This document shows positions 8,618 to 16,850 of a stretch of 42,032 bases of DNA, in pieces (position 1 is the stretch's first letter; each line of letters begins with the position of its first letter). The translations under genes and the position numbers were made by a program. The notes below the pieces were generated by a model, which searched no databases, had not been told where the DNA came from, and saw nothing but the letters and a program-made list of their open reading frames with translations. Source of the stretch: DATJSN01 sp035504095 (GTDB lineage Bacteria; Planctomycetota; Phycisphaerae; WQYP01); assembly GCA_035504095.1 (NCBI GenBank), contig DATJSN010000019.1:1-42032 (forward strand), in the 5' to 3' direction.

Positions 8618-9553
8618 ATGGCTCATACGCGGACCACTTTTTTCGTTTTAACTCTCACCGCTATTATTTGCACGACCTTTTTGACCGGTTGTCCGCCGCA
8701 ACAACAACCTCCGCCGACTCTTCCTCCGCTGACGGCGGCGCAGGAATTTAATTTGCTTAACGCCCAGGCCGCGGCCATCGAAACCCTGCGACTTACGGGC
8801 GACGTCAATCTTACTTTTACGGATTCAAAGGGTAAACATTCATACGATGCGCATGGCGTATTGATGATCGACAAACGTCCTGCGAATCCCAATTTGCTGC
8901 TTACCGGCACTTATCTGGGGCAGGAAGTCTTTGAAATGGGCATGAATCAGGAAAATTACTGGCTCATTGATTACAACGATAAAATCGCCTATGTCGGAAC
9001 GCCGAACCTTGCGGACAGTTTACCCGAAGACATTGCTCCGCAGGCCCCATTATCCCCGACGACTTTGCGTCCGCAGCGAATTTTGAGTTTACTGGCGATA
9101 ACTCCACTGGTGGACAATGCGACTGAACACACAGTGTTTTTTACAGGAGCACCGCCATATTACGGAACCAATGTCGTGGTTATTCAGATGCCCGGTGACC
9201 AGCGGGCCTGGGTTGAACGCCGATTATGTGTCAATGCTTATGACGATCGCGTCCAAGGCGTAACGCTATATACGCGCGATGGCTTTTTTATTGCCTCATC
9301 GAAACTCAGTGATTACCGGCCCATTACCTCCGACGGCGAATCATCGGATTCCACGGGAGTAAGCGGTCCGCAAATTCCATTTTTAATTGATATTAAATAT
9401 GTCGCGGCCAACGCCGGTCTGGTCATTAAAGTTGACAAAGCCTGGTTAAGTTTTAAGGGTGATCCCAATTACATATTTGCCATGCCGAATTTGCAGGGGT
9501 TGCGCGTTGTAGATTTGGATGACCCGGCCAATTGGCCCACAACAAACCAATAA
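8618..9553 (+). CDS. Exported lipoprotein of unknown function
   Basis: 311 residues from the ATG at 8618. The frame is open further upstream, but a signal peptide begins at this ATG: MAHTRTTFFVLTLTAIICTTFLTGC with lipobox LTGC, then a Gln/Pro-rich linker (PPQQQPPPTLPPL). The mature part resembles LolA/LppX-type or DUF4292-like lipoproteins in its style (VNLTFTDSKGKHSYDAHGVLMIDKRPANPNLLLTG, FEMGMNQENYWLIDYNDKIAYVG, and a closing block on slope/values GLVIKVDKAWLSFKG). I cannot assign a function. It likely sits in the outer or inner membrane facing the periplasm. A perfect palindrome and an element remnant separate it from thiL. Confidence 0.82.
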   Translation: MAHTRTTFFVLTLTAIICTTFLTGCPPQQQPPPTLPPLTAAQEFNLLNAQAAAIETLRLTGDVNLTFTDSKGKHSYDAHGVLMIDKRPANPNLLLTGTYLGQEVFEMGMNQENYWLIDYNDKIAYVGTPNLADSLPEDIAPQAPLSPTTLRPQRILSLLAITPLVDNATEHTVFFTGAPPYYGTNVVVIQMPGDQRAWVERRLCVNAYDDRVQGVTLYTRDGFFIASSKLSDYRPITSDGESSDSTGVSGPQIPFLIDIKYVAANAGLVIKVDKAWLSFKGDPNYIFAMPNLQGLRVVDLDDPANWPTTNQ

Positions 9554-9576
9554 TGGTTATAATGCCTCGCAGAAGC

Positions 9577-9596
9577 GATCCCGATAGCTATCGGGA
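9577..9596. other. Perfect 20-bp palindrome after the lipoprotein gene
   Basis: ATCCCGATAGCTATCGGGAT reads identically on both strands. It starts 24 bases after the lipoprotein stop and could form a 10-bp stem in RNA, although there is no loop and no T run. A related palindrome, ATCCCGAAATTTCGGGAT, lies at 37033-37050, and a degraded form is near 1249. It may be a terminator core or a recombination or protein-binding site. Confidence 0.5.
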
Positions 9597-9656
9597 TATG
9601 GGGCCAAAAGGCACTGCGGCCCAACGCGGCACCCGTTATCTACTGGATGGGCTCTA
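9597..9656 (+). repeat. Remnant of the GAGCCTC dispersed element (copy E), in the thiL leader
   Basis: ATGGGGCCAAAAGGCAC followed by GCGGCCCAACGCGGC matches two separated blocks of the reverse complement of copy A (about 24981-24998 and 24847-24865), so the middle has been deleted. It ends GGGCTCTAA immediately before the thiL ATG, a degenerate form of the GAGGCTCT end motif. Confidence 0.6.
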
Positions 9657-9657
9657 A

Positions 9658-10614
9658 ATGCGCGAAAACGAACTGATTGACTGGATATCTCAAAATGTCG
9701 GTAAACACCCGTCGGTGCCGCTGGGCATCGGCGATGATATGGCCATGGTGCATGTTCCCACCGGAGAAGTGTTATTAAAAATCGATCAGGCGCTGGATCA
9801 GGTGCATTTTGATTTGCGCACACATTCGCCGGCTCAGGCCGGTCGTAAAGCGGTCAATCGTTGCCTGTCTGATTGTGCGGCCATGGCCTGTCTGCCCGCG
9901 GCGTTTCTTGTTTCCGTGGCGCTGCCGCGGGGTTTTGATGTTAGCAAAGCTAAAGAGCTGTTCATCGGTTGCCGTGATGCGGCGGCGGTGTTTGATTGTC
10001 CGCTGGTCGGAGGCGATACCGCGGTATGGGATCAGCGATTGGCGATTAGCGTCGCGGCGATGGGGGCTTCGACGGGACGGACCATCACGCGCAATACCGC
10101 GGAACCGGGGGATGCCATTTGCGTCAGCGGCCAGCTCGGCGGCAGCATTCTGAGCCGGCATATGAATTTTGTTCCACGGGTTAAACTCTCCCGGGAACTT
10201 ATACATGGGCTGAGACTGCACGCCTTAATGGACATTTCCGACGGATTGGCAATGGATCTTCAACGACTTCTTTCGGCATCGAAATGCGGGGCAACGATTT
10301 ACGCCGACAAAATTCCCATTCACCCGGATGCCATCAAGCTTGCGGAAACCGATGGCAAGCCCGCAATCTGGCACGCGATGTGCGATGGCGAGGATTATGA
10401 ACTTTTGTTTACGATTTCCATTTCTGAAACCGAAAAGCTTAAAACACTTTCGCTTGAAGCACCCATCAGCGTCATTGGAACCATCAATAAAACTTCGGAT
10501 CTTGTTTTCCTGGACAAAACGGGGGCAAAAATCCCGTGGCCCGAAGGAGGTTGGGAACACGGCGCCATGGAGAACCGAGAGCCTCAAACCGTGGATAAAA
10601 CTCAGGCGATCTAG
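9658..10614 (+). CDS. thiL: Thiamine-monophosphate kinase
   Basis: 318 residues. It phosphorylates thiamine monophosphate to thiamine diphosphate with ATP, the last step of cofactor synthesis. PurM-like fold motifs: LGIGDDMAMV (about 21-30, normally GDDAA), Mg/ATP-binding AGRKAVNRCLSDCAAMACLP, CPLVGGDTAVWDQRLAISVAAMG, GDAICVSGQLGGS, LMDISDGLAMDLQRL and CDGEDYELLFTI. Length is normal. The ATG at 9658 directly follows an element remnant ending GGGCTCTAA. No TPP riboswitch is seen upstream. tsaE starts three bases after the stop, so the two form an operon. The pairing has no obvious biochemical logic. Confidence 0.94.
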   Translation: MRENELIDWISQNVGKHPSVPLGIGDDMAMVHVPTGEVLLKIDQALDQVHFDLRTHSPAQAGRKAVNRCLSDCAAMACLPAAFLVSVALPRGFDVSKAKELFIGCRDAAAVFDCPLVGGDTAVWDQRLAISVAAMGASTGRTITRNTAEPGDAICVSGQLGGSILSRHMNFVPRVKLSRELIHGLRLHALMDISDGLAMDLQRLLSASKCGATIYADKIPIHPDAIKLAETDGKPAIWHAMCDGEDYELLFTISISETEKLKTLSLEAPISVIGTINKTSDLVFLDKTGAKIPWPEGGWEHGAMENREPQTVDKTQAI

Positions 10615-10617
10615 AAA

Positions 10618-11097
10618 GTGGAAATTTCCGCGAACAGCGTCGAACAAACGCGCCAACTTGGTCAAAAAATCGGACAACTGGCCAAACCGGGCCAGTGCAT
10701 CGCTTTGGATGGGCCGTTGGGCGCAGGTAAAACCCAGCTTGTAGGCGGTCTGGCCATGGGCGCCATGGCGGCCAATCCGTCAGCCGTAAACAGCCCCACA
10801 TACGTTCTTTTAAATATTTACGAACCGTCGCCAAAGAACGGTGCCAAAATCATTTTTCATCTTGATGCCTATCGCGTGCGCGACGCCGCACAATTTGCCG
10901 CAGTTGGCTTCGATGAATTGCTCCAGCAGGGGGGCATTGTGGTTCTGGAATGGGCTACGCGCGTGCCGGACTTATTGCCGGAAGACCACCTGCAGATCAC
11001 CGGGGAAATCATCGACGAAAACAGCCGCCTTTGGTCGCTTGCGGCCCGGGGGCCTGTTTCCACGGAATTACTCAATAAACTATTAAACACTACTTAG
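10618..11097 (+). CDS. tsaE: tRNA threonylcarbamoyladenosine synthesis ATPase TsaE
   Basis: 159 residues starting with GTG at 10618. TsaE is a small P-loop ATPase that works with TsaB and TsaD to make t6A37 in ANN-decoding tRNAs. Walker A is GPLGAGKT (about residues 37-44). SPTYVLLNIYE (about 61-71) and HLDAYR are the other family signatures, and VVLEWATRVPDLLP contains the conserved EW motif. Length is normal. It follows thiL with a 3-bp gap and is translationally close to it. It is convergent with the GH2 gene, whose stop lies four bases downstream. Confidence 0.93.
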   Translation: MEISANSVEQTRQLGQKIGQLAKPGQCIALDGPLGAGKTQLVGGLAMGAMAANPSAVNSPTYVLLNIYEPSPKNGAKIIFHLDAYRVRDAAQFAAVGFDELLQQGGIVVLEWATRVPDLLPEDHLQITGEIIDENSRLWSLAARGPVSTELLNKLLNTT

Positions 11098-11100
11098 GTT

Positions 11101-13794
11101 TTATGTTGGCGCCGTCACTCCACGGGCGTTATTAAAACAATCAACGGATAATGTCGGATTGTCCCACTGTTTTTCATCCAGAAAATACATTCCTGTAATT
11201 CGCCGCGACTCGCCGGGCAAAAGGAGAAAATAATTGTCTTCCCAGTAAATGGGGAGAATTTCCGGCCCGGCGGCGCCTTGCGTCAGTTTAAGCCGAACCA
11301 TCATGGCGATGGCATTGGATGAATTAGTCACCACGGCGCTGCCCATGACACGATCTTGTTGGGTATAAGAACGCAGATCGGTAAGACTGAGGTTCACTCT
11401 GGGCAGCGATTGAAGCAGAGTATAATCGCAGAATGACGCAGGAGGAGTGACGTACCACTGGCTGTTATTCCAGTCGAGTGTATCGGGTTTGAGGGATAGC
11501 CAATAGGAATTAACGCAGTTAACCACGCCATTTGAATCCTGAAGCGACAAACGCAGAAAATAAGTCATGGAAAGATTGGAAAGCCCGGGCAATTTAAAAA
11601 CGATTGTTTTTCCGTTGGCCGGAACCTGACAAATGACATTCGCCTGAAATTTCTGAGCGCCATCGATGTCATACACCTGGACCGTGGCGGTCATATTCAT
11701 AAAGGGCTCGTTAAAGCCGTTGGTAACAACGATGGTCTGATCATCGTACGAATACATCACGTGCAGCGGCTGGCAGCCGAGTTTGGCTCCAAAATAGGCG
11801 CTGCCAGGCCGCAGAAAATAATCGTAAAGATGCCAGATCATGCTGGGCCATGCGTTGTTGAGCATCCATTGAATTTCGCCGGTGGATTTGAATTTATTGC
11901 GATTAAACGCCTCGTACATGGCGCGTATCGTTTCATAGCTTTGCGCCTGTGCCTTCCAGCAATAATCCGCCAGATTCATCGGTTTGCCAAAGCGACTTTC
12001 CAATGCCGTGTTGTAGTCATCAAGACTGGCAAACTCATTTTTTCCGCAATGGAAATTCCACATGGCGTTGATCGGCCAGCGAGAATCCGGCGGCAGCATC
12101 GCCGCGATGCTTTCCACCGGAGGCGGTATAGCGCCGGGACCCACCTCGGTATTAAAGCCCCAGGCGCCGCCGGTCTGGGTATCGGTGGTCCAGAATATAG
12201 GCGGTTCCCATTTGTACGGGCCGTTCATTTTTACGCCGGTCTGGCCGGAGGGTTTGGTATCGGCATCCGAAGCGCATGAAAGAACAGGACATGGCCAATG
12301 CAGGTCGGCTTCGATCTTCAAATACTGTGTTTCAATGTCTTCCGGCGGATGATTGTCGCTGCCATTGAGCCAGACAAGCAGCGCGGGATGCGTACGTGCA
12401 CGGCGAATTTGATAATGCAACGAAGCCATGGCCACGTCATGTTGTTCGGGTTTCCAGCTTTTCCAGCGTTCCCATGGTGAGCAGCAACACCACCCGGCCA
12501 TGACCAGAATGCCATATCGATCGCATAAGTCATAAAAAGCGTCATCCTCAAGTTTGCCTTCCAGCCGGATTGCATTGAGATTCATTTCGCGGACATAACG
12601 AATCTGGTTTTCCTGCCAGAGCGGATAATCCGGAAGCGATCGGCGTTGCAAAAGATCCGGTGCATAGCCTCCGCCCAGAATCACCATATCCACGCCATTA
12701 ACGGTAAAGAGGCGATGCCCATCCTGAAGCCTTGATGTCACTTGGCGAATGCCGAAACCCGTGCTGACCTGGTCGGACAAAAGACCGTCCCGGGTAATGA
12801 ACGTGAATTCGACACTGTACATATTCTGATCGCCAAGTTGCCACGGCCACCAGACGCGGGGATTACGGAATTGCAATTCGGACAACTGGTCGGGCGAAAA
12901 ACTGACGGTGCGCGTTTCGCCGGGATTCAGGGTTATATTCTGAGAAAATACCACGTTGGCGATCACGCCGGTCAGTGCGCCGGAAACTTTTTGATCTGTG
13001 ATATTGGTCAGATCGACCATGGGCGTTAGTAACGCTGTCTGTAAAGAATTGACATCCAGATCGGTCAAGACGTGCGGATAGCGTAGTTTCACCGGTCCGC
13101 TGAATTCCAGATATACATCCTGCCAGATGCCCATATTGTGGTCGGGCGGCGTCGGCGCCCAGTCCACAAAAGTGATCGCCAGAGCCGTTTTATCAGGCGG
13201 AAATACTTCTATGGCGAGCACATTGAGGGTTCCGTCTTTATTGACGGCGTCGGTTATATCGATGACGTAATCACGATAGGCTCCGACAAATTGCGTTTGA
13301 TCGACGATTTGTTTGCCATTCAGCCAGACATTAGCGCGATAATTGATTCCTTTGAAATAAAGTGAAGTCCGCATGTCCACGCCTGGAGAAGGGAGGGTAA
13401 ATTCATTGCGATACCACCACGGAACCGAAAAGCGACTTGAGGGCACGGATTTGAGATTTTCGGCGTAAAATAAGTTGGGATATTCGCCGTTGGCCACCAA
13501 TCCGGCCAACACCGTGGATGGCAGGCGTACCGTATACCACGAGCCATAAGCAGGGCCGGTGGATAATTGTTCGCCCGTCGCGATCAAAACCTCCGAAGAC
13601 TGCATCTGCCAGTTTTCACTCAGCCTGATGGTTCGTGAAGCAGCCGGCGTGGATGCAGAAGACGCGGACGAGCCAGGCTGCTGAGGCTGGGACTCATTAC
13701 AGGCGGCAACGGTCAGTGCCGCGGTCGCCGCCAGTGAGCCCATGAATTTGCGGCGTGAAATGGGAAATTGCAGGTGTTTAGGATTTTCATGCAT
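11101..13794 (-). CDS. Tat-exported GH2 glycosidase, exo-beta-D-glucosaminidase/beta-mannosidase type
   Basis: 897 residues from the ATG at 13794 (the frame is open 22 codons further). Residues 13-32 are a twin-arginine signal with a lipobox-like end (SRRKFMGSLAATAALTVAAC), then a Ser/Pro linker. GH2 domains follow in order: sugar-binding jelly roll (about 60-230), Ig-like (about 235-350), TIM barrel (about 355-670) and C-terminal beta domains. In the barrel, VWLNGSD puts Asp480 where most GH2 enzymes have the Glu of the NE acid/base pair. GFNTEVGPG gives Glu550 as nucleophile. An Asp acid/base with this spacing is the hallmark of the CsxA-type exo-beta-glucosaminidases (chitosan degradation), so that activity is favoured over beta-mannosidase; this is inference from motif memory. 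It diverges from the small gene at 13874. Confidence 0.85.
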   Translation of the reverse strand: MHENPKHLQFPISRRKFMGSLAATAALTVAACNESQPQQPGSSASSASTPAASRTIRLSENWQMQSSEVLIATGEQLSTGPAYGSWYTVRLPSTVLAGLVANGEYPNLFYAENLKSVPSSRFSVPWWYRNEFTLPSPGVDMRTSLYFKGINYRANVWLNGKQIVDQTQFVGAYRDYVIDITDAVNKDGTLNVLAIEVFPPDKTALAITFVDWAPTPPDHNMGIWQDVYLEFSGPVKLRYPHVLTDLDVNSLQTALLTPMVDLTNITDQKVSGALTGVIANVVFSQNITLNPGETRTVSFSPDQLSELQFRNPRVWWPWQLGDQNMYSVEFTFITRDGLLSDQVSTGFGIRQVTSRLQDGHRLFTVNGVDMVILGGGYAPDLLQRRSLPDYPLWQENQIRYVREMNLNAIRLEGKLEDDAFYDLCDRYGILVMAGWCCCSPWERWKSWKPEQHDVAMASLHYQIRRARTHPALLVWLNGSDNHPPEDIETQYLKIEADLHWPCPVLSCASDADTKPSGQTGVKMNGPYKWEPPIFWTTDTQTGGAWGFNTEVGPGAIPPPVESIAAMLPPDSRWPINAMWNFHCGKNEFASLDDYNTALESRFGKPMNLADYCWKAQAQSYETIRAMYEAFNRNKFKSTGEIQWMLNNAWPSMIWHLYDYFLRPGSAYFGAKLGCQPLHVMYSYDDQTIVVTNGFNEPFMNMTATVQVYDIDGAQKFQANVICQVPANGKTIVFKLPGLSNLSMTYFLRLSLQDSNGVVNCVNSYWLSLKPDTLDWNNSQWYVTPPASFCDYTLLQSLPRVNLSLTDLRSYTQQDRVMGSAVVTNSSNAIAMMVRLKLTQGAAGPEILPIYWEDNYFLLLPGESRRITGMYFLDEKQWDNPTLSVDCFNNARGVTAPT

Positions 13795-13873
13795 AATAGA
13801 GTTGCGATAATTGACCAAATAGACGGGGTTGTCAAATAACGCCGGCTGTTCGTGGATCATTCAGGAGAAGCCC

Positions 13874-14236
13874 ATGTCTAAAGGAATTGCCATTGGTTTT
13901 TTGATCGGTGTTTTGATCGCTCTGGCCGGCGGCGCCGGCGGCCTGCTGGCTTACCAAAAATTTCGCCCACAGGTAACAAACGTTCAGACCTTCACCTGGA
14001 ATAATTTTATTATGCTCTCGGCTCGAAAGGGAGACGTGGAATACGTATATATGTATGGCGGCAACGGGTCCAGCGCACTAAGGCAGAATTGGAACATCGT
14101 CAGTGCCGTGGATTTGGATTCCATGGGCGCAAAATCTGGACTCCACGAGACTATGCAGATCGGTGACGATACAACTTCCGGAAATCAAAATACCATGCTC
14201 AATGAATTTCGATTTTTAAACAACGGAAATCCCTGA
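13874..14236 (+). CDS. Small single-pass membrane protein, unknown
   Basis: 120 residues. The ATG at 13874 is chosen because AGGAG lies seven bases upstream and a membrane helix starts at once (GIAIGFLIGVLIALAGGAGGLLAY, residues 4-27). The outer part (about 90 residues) contains TFTWNNFIMLSARKGDVEYVYMYGG and a QIGDDTTSGNQNTMLNEFRFL tail. It is not recognised as a known family. It lies between the divergent GH2 gene and a second membrane protein gene 26 bp downstream, with which it is probably co-transcribed. Confidence 0.75.
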   Translation: MSKGIAIGFLIGVLIALAGGAGGLLAYQKFRPQVTNVQTFTWNNFIMLSARKGDVEYVYMYGGNGSSALRQNWNIVSAVDLDSMGAKSGLHETMQIGDDTTSGNQNTMLNEFRFLNNGNP

Positions 14237-14262
14237 GTCAGGATAAAGCAGAGTCTGAACAC

Positions 14263-14928
14263 ATGTTTGAAGATCCCCGCGCGCGATTAAAACTCAAGCC
14301 CAAGCAGCCCAAAGCCGCCCAGCAAAAACAGCCGGCGCAGGGATCCGCCGCAACAGCAACTAAAAAACAAATGGCGGAAAACCACCAGCGCTCACCGGCG
14401 GACGCAACTCAGCAAACCGTAGGATCATTTCCCGCTGATTTGCTTTCATGGGTCAGCATCATCTCCGGCATGTATTCACTCGGTATTGCCGTCTGCATTG
14501 CAATCATTGTTTTAACTTTTGAGTCAATCGCTGCTCATATCAGCCTTAATGCCCTGGTATATTTTATCGTTTTCGCCGGTCTGCCATCGCTCGTATGGAC
14601 CAACATTGTCTGGTATGGCCTGGTCCATCCGGCACTGGATCTCGAAACACACGACCACAGAGTGATGGAAATTCTGCAATGCTTTCGAACCTCGGCGACG
14701 ATTCTGGCAATGGCGCTGGTAGTCATAGGATTGGCCGATGTTTGGGCCTTAATCGACGTATTTAAAAATCAGAAAGTAGTGGATGTTTATATTCTCGTTT
14801 TGAGTATACCGGCAGTCTTACATTGCATATCGGTTTTTATTCTCTGGCGTCCGGCACTGGCTACAGGGGCTTTAACTCAGCGCTGGCGCGAGGAGGATAA
14901 GAATGCGGGTTTAGCGACGCTGAATTAA
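14263..14928 (+). CDS. Four-helix membrane protein with basic Gln/Ala/Lys-rich N-terminus, unknown
   Basis: 221 residues. Residues 1-60 are hydrophilic and low in complexity (LKLKPKQPKAAQQKQPAQGS). Four hydrophobic spans follow at about 65-86, 93-115, 144-166 and 173-197. No motif of a known family was recognised. The composition suggests a cytoplasmic disordered tail and a small integral membrane domain. It overlaps the convergent thioredoxin-fold gene by four bases at its 3' end. Confidence 0.72.
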   Translation: MFEDPRARLKLKPKQPKAAQQKQPAQGSAATATKKQMAENHQRSPADATQQTVGSFPADLLSWVSIISGMYSLGIAVCIAIIVLTFESIAAHISLNALVYFIVFAGLPSLVWTNIVWYGLVHPALDLETHDHRVMEILQCFRTSATILAMALVVIGLADVWALIDVFKNQKVVDVYILVLSIPAVLHCISVFILWRPALATGALTQRWREEDKNAGLATLN

Positions 14929-15506
14929 ACCAAATCACAAGCTTCTGGCGGCATCCAGTGATGGTCTTTTCCCTTCCATTTGACGTTGCAACCTATGGGG
15001 TTGGTCAGCGGTACTTTCGGCTGTTGGCCGGCAAGAAGGGCATCTATCGCATCGCGGAGTTCGTGCGTCGTTTCCCTACCCGGCGTGCGCGGGTTGTCGT
15101 CCATGCGGCCGGTATAGCGGAGTTTTCGCTGTTGGTCGAAAACATAATAGTGCGGCGTTCGCAGGGCGCCATAAGCTAACGCGACTTGCTGCGATTCGTC
15201 GCGCACATAGGGAAACTTAAAGTCTTTTTCCTTGGCGCGTTGTTTCATGTGCTCGAATGAATCGGTTGGGTGCTGCTCGGTTTCGTTGGAATTAATGGCG
15301 ACCAGTGCCACGCCGCGCGGCGCGTAATCAGCGTAAAAGCGGTTCATCCGGTCTTCGCTGCCAATCACATACGGGCAATGGTTGCAGGAAAAAAGAACGA
15401 CCAGAATTTTGGCGTCCTTGAAACTCGCCAGCGAATAACGGCGGCCATCAACGCCGGGGAGGTCAAAATCGGGCGCTTGATTGTTTAAGGAAAGAGTAAA
15501 TGACAT
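14925..15506 (-). CDS. Thioredoxin-fold peroxiredoxin-like (AhpC/TSA, redoxin) protein
   Basis: 193 residues from the ATG at 15506. The frame is open upstream, but that part lies inside tRNA-Phe, so the longer start is rejected. FSCNHCPYVIGSEDRMNRF carries a CxxC motif in the thioredoxin active-site position after the beta-strand ILVVLFS. ALVAINSNE, FPYVRDESQQVALAYGALRTPHYYVFD and LRYTGRMDDNPR complete the redoxin fold. It probably reduces or exchanges disulphides, or senses peroxide, in the cytoplasm; no signal peptide is visible. The start codon directly follows the repeat-end motif TTAGAGGCTCT, whose AGAGG may act as a short-spaced ribosome binding site, exactly as at ribBA. Confidence 0.88.
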   Translation of the reverse strand: MSFTLSLNNQAPDFDLPGVDGRRYSLASFKDAKILVVLFSCNHCPYVIGSEDRMNRFYADYAPRGVALVAINSNETEQHPTDSFEHMKQRAKEKDFKFPYVRDESQQVALAYGALRTPHYYVFDQQRKLRYTGRMDDNPRTPGRETTHELRDAIDALLAGQQPKVPLTNPIGCNVKWKGKDHHWMPPEACDLV

Positions 15507-15520
15507 AGAGCCTCTAACAA
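15507..15520 (-). repeat. Solo end motif TTGTTAGAGGCTCT at the redoxin gene start
   Basis: The 14 bases touch the ATG. Together with the first nine coding bases they are identical to the same stretch at ribBA (23 identical bases: 15498-15520 and 24820-24842). No other part of the dispersed element is present here. Confidence 0.7.
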
Positions 15521-15528
15521 AATTTGAT

Positions 15529-15601
15529 TGGGCAGAGCCGGAATCGAACCGGCGACACAAGGATTTTCAGTCCTTTGCTCTACCAACTGAGCTATCTGCC
15601 C
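15529..15601 (-). tRNA. tRNA-Phe (GAA)
   Basis: On the minus strand the cloverleaf is complete: acceptor GGGCAGA/TCTGCCC, D-arm GCTC-AGTTGGTA-GAGC, anticodon stem AAGGA/TCCTT with loop CTGAAAA (anticodon GAA), and T-arm GCCGG-TTCGATT-CCGGC. The discriminator is A and CCA is not encoded. Confidence 0.97.
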
Positions 15602-15663
15602 GGAAGTTACTAAGCCAAACCAAGAATGTACGCTTCCCAGCCGGTTACTGCAAGCCAGAGACA

Positions 15664-15975
15664 ATGGCCCAGCATGGATTTGGTTGTCATCCAGACAAGC
15701 CTGCTTTTATAATTGATAACCGCATATTAAGGGAGGTTGAAATCTCCTTGATCAGAGTGCATTATCGACGTCGCCGGGCGGATGAGACCTACGAGCAGTG
15801 GCGGCAACGCATGCTCGATGAGACCAGTCTGTTTATTGAATGGGGGCTTAAGCATCCAGGCTCTATACCGCGGATTCCAACCCACCTGACAGGTTTTGGT
15901 GAGTTTTCCGGGCAGGTTAAAAAGTGGTTCTGGGAGTTTGTGCTTACGACCGATTTCGGCCCGTCCGGTTGGTAA
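15664..15975 (+). CDS. Small hypothetical protein
   Basis: 103 residues from the ATG at 15664. The frame extends upstream through the antisense of tRNA-Phe, and that part is discarded. The sequence is charged and has aromatic blocks (IRVHYRRRRADETYEQWRQRMLDETSLFIEWGL, then FGEFSGQVKKWFWEFVL). There is no signal peptide, no membrane span and no recognised family. The next gene starts 22 bp downstream on the same strand, so a two-gene unit is likely. It could be a taxon-specific small protein; coding is plausible rather than certain. Confidence 0.6.
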   Translation: MAQHGFGCHPDKPAFIIDNRILREVEISLIRVHYRRRRADETYEQWRQRMLDETSLFIEWGLKHPGSIPRIPTHLTGFGEFSGQVKKWFWEFVLTTDFGPSGW

Positions 15976-15997
15976 TCAGTTTGCGGAGTGATGAACG

Positions 15998-16633
15998 ATG
16001 TCGATTTCGATAAGAGCCAGCTCCTGGGAACGACGGCGTCCGCTCATTCTGACTATCCTTTGCGTGGTTTTTGCCGCCTGGTTTGCTTATGACGGGTGGC
16101 TCAACTATCCCGGCGAAGACGACGGGATTGTCGCACAAATGATGAATTCCGATACGGTGACGCCGGCGGATAAAGCGACTCTCAAAGAATGGCCCGGCTG
16201 GTACAATTCCACACCGCAACAGCGTGAAGATTACACGACGCTCATCCGCGATAAAAATAATGAATCTGACTGGCATTCCGCCACGGACATTCTGGTTCAG
16301 CGGTGGATTGTCGTATTTCTCGCCGCCGCGGCGCTGTGTGCTTTTGTCTGGTATCTTCGTGTGGCCAAACGAACCATGACCGCCGACGAAAAAGGGCTTA
16401 CGCTGGTCGATGGCCGTATAATCGGGTGGGAATCGATCACACGAATTGACAACCGGCGCTGGACTTCCGACGAACTGGTGATTCTGGAATATGAAGATCA
16501 CGCCGGAGCCAAACAAAATCTTGTCCTTGATGCGGCGTTATTTGAAAGCATGCCGGTGTTTCTGACCGAAGTAGCCAATCGGGCGGTTAAGGCACAGATT
16601 ATTCACCCGGAACAGCCGTCCGGGGCGAGCTGA
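15998..16633 (+). CDS. Two-helix membrane protein, PH-like domain possible, unknown
   Basis: 211 residues. Membrane spans lie at about 16-33 (LILTILCVVFAAWFAYDG) and 103-121 (VVFLAAAALCAFVWYLRV). Between them is a soluble region (residues 35-100) that would be outside if the N-terminus is cytoplasmic. After the second span, the segment TMTADEKGLTLVDGRIIGWESITRIDNRRWTSDELVILEYEDHAGAKQNLVLD has the strand pattern of bacterial PH-like membrane proteins. The function is not known. The 190 bp downstream contain the promoter of the HU-like gene. Confidence 0.78.
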   Translation: MSISIRASSWERRRPLILTILCVVFAAWFAYDGWLNYPGEDDGIVAQMMNSDTVTPADKATLKEWPGWYNSTPQQREDYTTLIRDKNNESDWHSATDILVQRWIVVFLAAAALCAFVWYLRVAKRTMTADEKGLTLVDGRIIGWESITRIDNRRWTSDELVILEYEDHAGAKQNLVLDAALFESMPVFLTEVANRAVKAQIIHPEQPSGAS

Positions 16634-16723
16634 ATATTTTTATCAGATGGAGCTTTAAATTTTTATTGACCGGGCATTGAATTTGCACCAACAAAAACTG
16701 ATGATAAAAATTTGCAGGTTGTC

Positions 16724-16752
16724 TTGACGCAGCAAAACGTGATCGGCATAAT
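16724..16752 (+). promoter_or_regulatory. Sigma70-type promoter of the HU-like gene
   Basis: TTGACG at 16724-16729 and CATAAT at 16747-16752 are separated by exactly 17 bases. Transcription would begin at about 16759, leaving a leader of about 90 bases before the HU ATG. This is the best promoter match noticed in the window. Confidence 0.75.
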
Positions 16753-16850
16753 GCGACTTACTAATCAGTGTAAAGTGTTTCACGTGTTGTAGTTGTCTAA
16801 AATATTACACGTTCGCCAAAATGATGCGAGGAATCCGGGAAGAGTTTCTC

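Noticed and set aside
15481..15663. Upstream extension of the small gene at 15664 (WAEPESNRRHKDFQSFALPTELSA)
   Set aside because: This is the antisense translation of tRNA-Phe, a common spurious peptide; the gene is taken to start at 15664.
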